Assembly (NCBI GenBank): GCA_021464415.1
Contig: CM038469.1
Location: 22,897,901-22,961,900, forward strand
DNA from: Lonicera japonica
Lineage: Eukaryota > Streptophyta > Magnoliopsida > Dipsacales > Caprifoliaceae
Direction: 5' to 3'
DNA: 64,000 nucleotides
Both the position numbers and the translations under genes were made by a program. Under the pieces are notes generated by a model. That model did not search any database, was not told where the DNA came from, and saw only the letters and a list, made by a program, of their open reading frames with translations. Of this stretch, positions 59,701-64,000 are shown piece by piece (within the stretch, counting starts at the first letter, position 1; each line of letters begins with the position of its first letter).

Positions 59701-59793
59701 ATTTTTAATATTTTAACCTGCCGTCGTGTACGGCATCCCTGATTAATCGCGTCCCGGAGGTGAAAATTTCGGAACGAGATTCGAAGCGTCACG
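56771..59793 (+). mobile_element. Solo LTR, 3023 bp, TSD AAACA
   Basis: It begins TGTAACACCTTG, ends GAAGCGTCACG (CACA in relatives) and has the perfect duplication AAACA (56766-56770, 59794-59798). Its end is the reverse complement of the start of 22342-25880, so the two are one broad family in opposite orientation. The U3 palindrome position holds CACGCGCGTG (57363-57372), and mini stem-loops lie at 58426-58470. Confidence 0.85.
58426..58470. repeat. Mini stem-loops in the solo LTR 56771-59793
   Basis: TAGCC/GGCTA closes TTGGT (58426-58440) and TGTCC/GGACA closes TTAGG (58456-58470). These are the reverse complements of the loops seen at 3677-3759. Confidence 0.75.
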
Positions 59794-59798
59794 AAACA

Positions 59799-60284
59799 AC
59801 TTTTTCAAAGGCAATGTAGTAATTCCTTTACTTGGGTATGAAAAGTTTTATTATATTGGTTGTCCACATGCACACATTTACTTTTTGAGCTTGTTCTGTA
59901 ATGTTTATTTTTATATAATTTTAGTAGCTCACTACGTATGGTGAAATGGACATTGTTGATTCTTGCCTTTTGTAAAGGTTGGTGGCAAGGACTTCTTTGA
60001 AAAAAAATAAAGTGAAAATCAGAATTGATTTATATTTTTATAAAGTTTGGTGGCGTCTTTACTGCAAACCCTCACGAGGCTATAACTCGTCCACTTTGGT
60101 AACTTAGTGGTTTAAGGCCTTGTTGCATACGGTAAATGCAATCGTGAGTAACCAGCGAAAGTGGTACACCTTAGTAGAATAGGATTTTATTTTTATTTTT
60201 TTATTTTTATTTTTTTGATCCCTTATCTATGTTTGATATTTTATGTTTGCTCGAGGACTAGCAAAAGGTTGTTTGGGGGTAGTT
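59799..60284 (+). other. 3' end of the gypsy element before its right LTR
   Basis: No gene is visible. The text CCTCACGAGGC...AACTCGTCC and a purine-rich tract (TTGGGGGTAG, 60272-60281) just before the LTR fit the polypurine tract of such elements. Confidence 0.6.
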
Positions 60285-61575
60285 TGAGAAGTGCTTAAAA
60301 TTGTTATTTTAACCCGCAAAAAATATTTTGTTAGAATATAATTAATGCTTAAATTATGGAGGAATAATATTTATTTTGTCTTTTTGTAAGGAAGAAGAAA
60401 ATTATGATAAAGATCCTAAAAAGCTGGAAGAAGTCTATTAAAGATCAAAAAGGAAGATAAAGAAGAAAGAATATTCCAATTCAATATTCTATCCTAAATC
60501 GATTTCTACTCATTTTTCTATCTCTTAATTAGAATCCTAATTGAATTCAAAGTTGTGATTTCTTCTACAATTCTAGTTTTCTAAACCTTGTAAACTTCTA
60601 TCTCTTATTCCTATATATAGACCCATTCTCTACACCTAAGATATAGAAGAAAAATATAGAAGAAAAAATATAAAAAATAGATAGAGAAAATAGATAGAAT
60701 ATAGATATTATTAGAGAGTTCTAGAGAGAGAAAATCCTCCATTTACTAGTTGCCGTGCGGACGAAGTATCGGAGGTAGAGAAGTGGACAGCATAAAACCA
60801 TGCGATACACGCTAGTTCGAGCATCATATACAGGGACCCTTTCTAACTTTTTAATTATCTATAGTTTGTATTTAAGTACTTTAATTTTAATTTTAATGGT
60901 GAATTATTATTTTATTTTAATGTGTTCTTTATTTAATATACTTGGCTAAATTATCTCCCAAGGGAGAGGGATGAAACCGCCATGGATGTAATGGACTTAA
61001 TTTAATTCTAATTGATTTTTAATTATTCATCCCGAATTAAAATATATTTTGAAATTACCATTACTATAACGTGTGTTTTCTTTCTAGTACTTTAATTGTT
61101 TTCAAAATAAACAAAAGATCTCTTGTGATCACCAATTTACGGATACAAGCGATGCCTATTTTTATTTACATTAGTTTTAAAGAAAGAATGATGGTGAATT
61201 CAAATTTGTTTATATAGTAGGGATGAATATTAAAAATATAATTAGATACTTTTGTTTATATCCATTACGGTGGATTATTTTTCCTTGGGATTCCCTATTA
61301 TTGATTCCTTGCTTGATTTAATTTAATTAGTTTAGTTTAATTTGTAGTTTCTTAGTTAAAATAATTTCAGAAAATCAATATTTAAAAACTATTTTAATTT
61401 GGTTCCTAAAATATTGGATTTCGACAAACTCTTATACTTTTAAGGTATTAACTTGGATTTGGATTGACTCCTACTTATTCGCTATACTAGTTTAATTATT
61501 TTAACTAGGGTTTTATTGTATTTAAGCAAGAAATTAAGTAACGACAAATTAATTCTAAAAATTAACCTTAAATTA
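60285..61575 (+). repeat. Right LTR of the gypsy element, 1291 bp
   Basis: It begins TGAGAAGTG and ends TTA where CA is expected. It is uninterrupted and serves as the empty-site reference for the solo LTR in the left LTR. Confidence 0.85.
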
Positions 61576-61580
61576 AGCCC

Positions 61581-61890
61581 CCCCAACTGCAAGGCTACTT
61601 CCTAGCCGTACGGTTGGGCCAAAACCGCAGGTCCTAGCCGCAGGTGCGAAAAGTAGACATGTTGACAAAGAGAGAGGAAGTTTTTAGGCGAGAAAGATAG
61701 AATGGGTATTGAACACAGTGAGGAAAAATGATAAATTCGCGCTCTATTTATAGCATAAAGTACAGGCCAACCGCACGACTGGCTCCAAACTGTACGGCTG
61801 GTTGACAACCGTGTTGTTGGCAACCAACCATACGGCTCCCCCTGCTGTTAGGGCCTGCGGTTGACACTTCCCTTTTGTCAAAAATTTTCA
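61581..61890. mobile_element. Two joined LTR promoter fragments in opposite orientation
   Basis: 61581 to about 61648 continues the plus-strand TGTGAA-type LTR from 26592, with CCGTACGG and AGCCGCAGG repeats. From about 61649 the text turns to the opposite orientation: CCGCACG/CTGTACGG repeats at 61765-61860 lie upstream, in the minus sense, of a minus-strand TATA (61744-61751). Neither fragment has a recognisable terminus. Confidence 0.5.
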
Positions 61891-62279
61891 TCAAACTTTT
61901 TTTCACAATATATCATGATATGAATATTTCCAGACTTTATTCATGAAGAACGACCCATCATTGCATGTATATAGATTTAATAATTACTTGCCAAACATAT
62001 ATACTTAACCGTTTTTCACAAATCAAATTTATATCGATTTCATCAAATTCTCATATCTCAAACACATCACAAATCAAACGCATAACACGCAGACATATTT
62101 TCTTCAAAACAAATACTTCATTATTTATTAATAATTAAAACCCAGTCACTGTAATTAAAAACTTAAAATAAACCACTTGTTCATAAAACAAAACACCTAC
62201 ATTAATAACTTATTCAAGAAGTTTTTCTCAACAACCTAAAACACTAAACCATTACTAAAACCATCAACAAGAAAATCCA
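61891..62279. other. AT-rich stretch downstream of the minus-strand pseudogene
   Basis: I see no gene or repeat. It may be the 3' flank of the pseudogene at 62280-63196. Confidence 0.4.
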
Positions 62280-63196
62280 TTAAGGCTGCGGAAAAGGAGG
62301 AGGATCCATCGTACGCGGGCGCTTTGCTTCCGTTTCACCGACGCCCTCCACCAGACTCTCTGATGTTGTACGACCGCGGCCCTGAGGTGGAGGAGCAAGT
62401 CTAGACATCCGACTCGACTGCTGCCTGCCATAAACAGATTGTGAAGGCACCGCTAATCGAGAACGCGAATGCGAAGGATGGTAAGTAGCCGTCACGTCAC
62501 CTGCCAAACGCCGGCTATACTTCCCCATGTACTCCGTCGGTAAAGGCATTGCGAATGTCAACAACGCGTAGGCGTTGAAGTAGCTCCTCAGTAACTCGGC
62601 CACCTCCCGAAGCCGGAACAAGCCCATCTGTCAAGTACAGAAATAAAATCCATCACTATTAATAAACACCACATATATAAAACACTTTTAACACTTATAA
62701 AATAAAATCATACCTCCTCATCTGAGACATGTGCTAAGGCACCCATCTGTTCATCGTCAACAGGCACGTCAAGAATTCGGTACTATCTCAATCGGCCGAA
62801 ATCCATGTATGGAATATCTCTCGGATACTCCTGGATGGAATAAGACGTCGACGCACCGCCAGCCTGCGACGGATCCACCTCAACTCCACTAACTTCTCCA
62901 CCCTCCGGGGGGGTATCCTCATCAGACTCCTCCATTCTCTCTGACTCCGGGGCCATCTCTTTCCCCTTCCCCTTGTCACCTCCCTCACTTGCTGGAGCCT
63001 AACCTATGCCTGTATCTGCCCCCAATCGAGTTGCATACTCCCCAACTTCCCTAAACATTATACCACGCGCAACGCCCGATGAAGGATTGGAGAGTGAATA
63101 AGGCCGCAGACCTACCGACCCAGCACCAGGAGATCCAACTAGGGCACGTATCACGGGAGAAAACGAAACATGGTGAGCCCAATCTATCTCTCCAGG
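62280..63196 (-). pseudogene. Decayed two-exon gene of unknown family, GC-rich
   Basis: On the minus strand, exon 1 (63196 to about 62716) and exon 2 (about 62630 to 62280) are joined by a short intron of some 85 bases with donor GAGGAG|GTATGA and acceptor TTGACAG|ATGGGC, in phase 0. The frame reads PGEIDWAHHVSFSPVIRALV, an acidic Ser/Glu-rich linker, then DIPYMDFGRLR, DVPVDDEQMGALAHVSDEE, then GLFRLREVAELLRSYFNAYA and a basic Arg/Ser/Pro-rich tail. Two in-frame stops (62998-63000 and near 62783-62785) break it, and the LTR starting at 63197 removes its 5' part. The composition is far more GC-rich than its surroundings. It could belong to a transposon-associated plant family, but I recognise no domain. 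Confidence 0.55.
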
Positions 63197-64000
63197 TGTG
63201 AATACCCTAATCCAGGACTCTCGTTTAAAGCTTGATTTCTCATAAAACAAGCATTTCATATTATGTCTTGAGTAATCATGCATATAGAAGACTGTTAGGA
63301 AAGACTCAGACTTTGAATCGGCCGAGAGTCTAATACGACCAATGATGTCACTTCTCTTACTAGGATAGGAATTGACCTAGACGCTTACTAGGGCAACGCC
63401 CCATTAGGAAATTTGAATTTTTTAGGTACTTCAGGGAATTTTTTAAGTGCCAGCCACGCTACCTGCCAGCCGTACGGCTGGCACCGAACCGCAGGCCCTA
63501 GCCGCAGCCCCCAACCACACGTGCCAGCCGCATGTACCAACCGCAGGCCCTAGCTGCACGCCCCAACCGCAAGTACCTAGCCACACCCCTTGCGGCTGGC
63601 CTTGTTTGAAGCATTTTTGGCGGAAATTTCTCTATAAATAGGACCCTTGGGTCTTATTTGGGATCATCAACACTCAATAGAGTTTTTAGAGAGGACAAAC
63701 TCTGTCAAGATTATTAGAGAGTCTTTTTAGAGAGAGAGAAAGTTTTTAGAGAGATAAAATTTTAAAGAGAGAAAGTCTTAGGGAGAGAAAGTTTTAGAGA
63801 GAGAGTCCAGAGAGAGAAAGGAGCAAGCAAGCAGTCCTCGTTCTTCTTCAAGCGCGTCAGATACGTCTTTCTACAACTTTTCTTAATTTCAATACTGCAT
63901 TTAAATACGAGTTTTAATACAGAAAGTTAGATAACTTGTAAAGAACTTTAATGTTTTCATAACCATTATTTCCTAAGTTTTACAAGAAAATTAAAACCTG
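63197..64000 (+). mobile_element. TGTGAA-type LTR, truncated by the window end
   Basis: It begins TGTGAATACCC inside the pseudogene and runs past the window. It contains GC-rich AGCCGCA/CCGTACGG repeats (63447-63600), a TATA box, AGAGAG-rich leader text (63690-63820) and the start of the segment shared with 5100-5280. It matches 29594-30801 in reverse and 4695-5748 in the same direction. Confidence 0.8.
63633..63640 (+). promoter_or_regulatory. TATA box of the TGTGAA-type LTR
   Basis: TATAAATA, followed by GGACCCTTGGG, is conserved in the copies at 4941-4948 and 10336-10343 and on the minus strand at 30434-30441. GC-rich direct and palindromic repeats lie immediately upstream in each. Confidence 0.65.

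Larger units (their letters stand above)
26593..61575 (+). mobile_element. Athila/Tat-like Ty3/gypsy element, 35 kb with nested insertions
   Basis: LTRs at 26593-31927 (interrupted) and 60285-61575 are alignable along their length, and the whole is flanked by a perfect AGCCC duplication (26588-26592, 61576-61580). The primer site at 31929 is of the tRNA-Asp type. The coding part keeps gag and protease relics and then an unknown tail to 37488. Reverse transcriptase, RNase H and integrase are not readable anywhere in the rest. Five insertions (27297-31364, 34900-37078, 37805-47517, 47783-56284, 56771-59793) account for most of its length. Its own net length is about 7.2 kb. Confidence 0.85.

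Overview
The window is nuclear DNA of a flowering plant, probably a eudicot. It is AT-rich, has no bacterial-style operons, and carries plant L1-type LINE, Ty3/gypsy, CACTA and Mutator-like elements, together with pieces of plant genes with GT-AG introns. Nearly all of it is nested transposable elements. The only credible intact host gene is a two-exon secreted cysteine-rich defensin-like peptide (19892-21944, plus strand). A 1.35 kb terminal-inverted-repeat element sits in its intron.

Layout. 1-1530: truncated LTR pieces. 1996-19121: a 5'-truncated L1-type LINE with 17-bp target duplications, split by a 14.3 kb minus-strand LTR element (2567-16895). That element has the unusual form LTR-internal-LTR-internal-LTR, produced by unequal recombination between its two LTRs. 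19139-22336: the defensin-like gene and its flanks. 22342-25880: a 3.5 kb solo LTR. 26243-26592: the end of a probable second CACTA family and a fragment of a TGTGAA-type LTR.

26593-61575: a very large nest founded by one plus-strand Athila/Tat-like gypsy element (TSD AGCCC). Its primer binding site extends into a near-complete tRNA-Asp copy including CCA. It keeps a decayed gag and protease and then an unfamiliar open tail, with no reverse transcriptase or integrase that I can find. Inserted into it are a solo LTR in its left LTR (27297-31364, itself holding another solo LTR at 29594-30801), a solo LTR in its coding region (34900-37078), a 9.7 kb non-coding LARD with four internal tandem-repeat arrays (37805-47517, minus), an 8.5 kb CACTA transposon (47783-56284) and another solo LTR (56771-59793). 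61581-64000: LTR fragments, a decayed spliced minus-strand gene of unknown family, and the start of another TGTGAA-type LTR.

The CACTA element is the most gene-rich mobile unit. It has a TNPD-like transposase with stops and an internal deletion, an RNase H1 N-terminal/viroplasmin-like domain, captured exons of a long-chain acyl-CoA synthetase (minus), and a second captured fragment of an unidentified plant gene (plus). Three signals cut across the LTR families: paired perfect palindromes or inverted repeats that occupy the same U3 position but differ in sequence; arrays of tiny stem-loops with covarying stems; and clusters of AGCCGCA/CCGTACGG just upstream of LTR TATA boxes. All coordinates and target-site duplications come from reading the sequence by eye. 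Family names rest on recognised motifs, not on searches.
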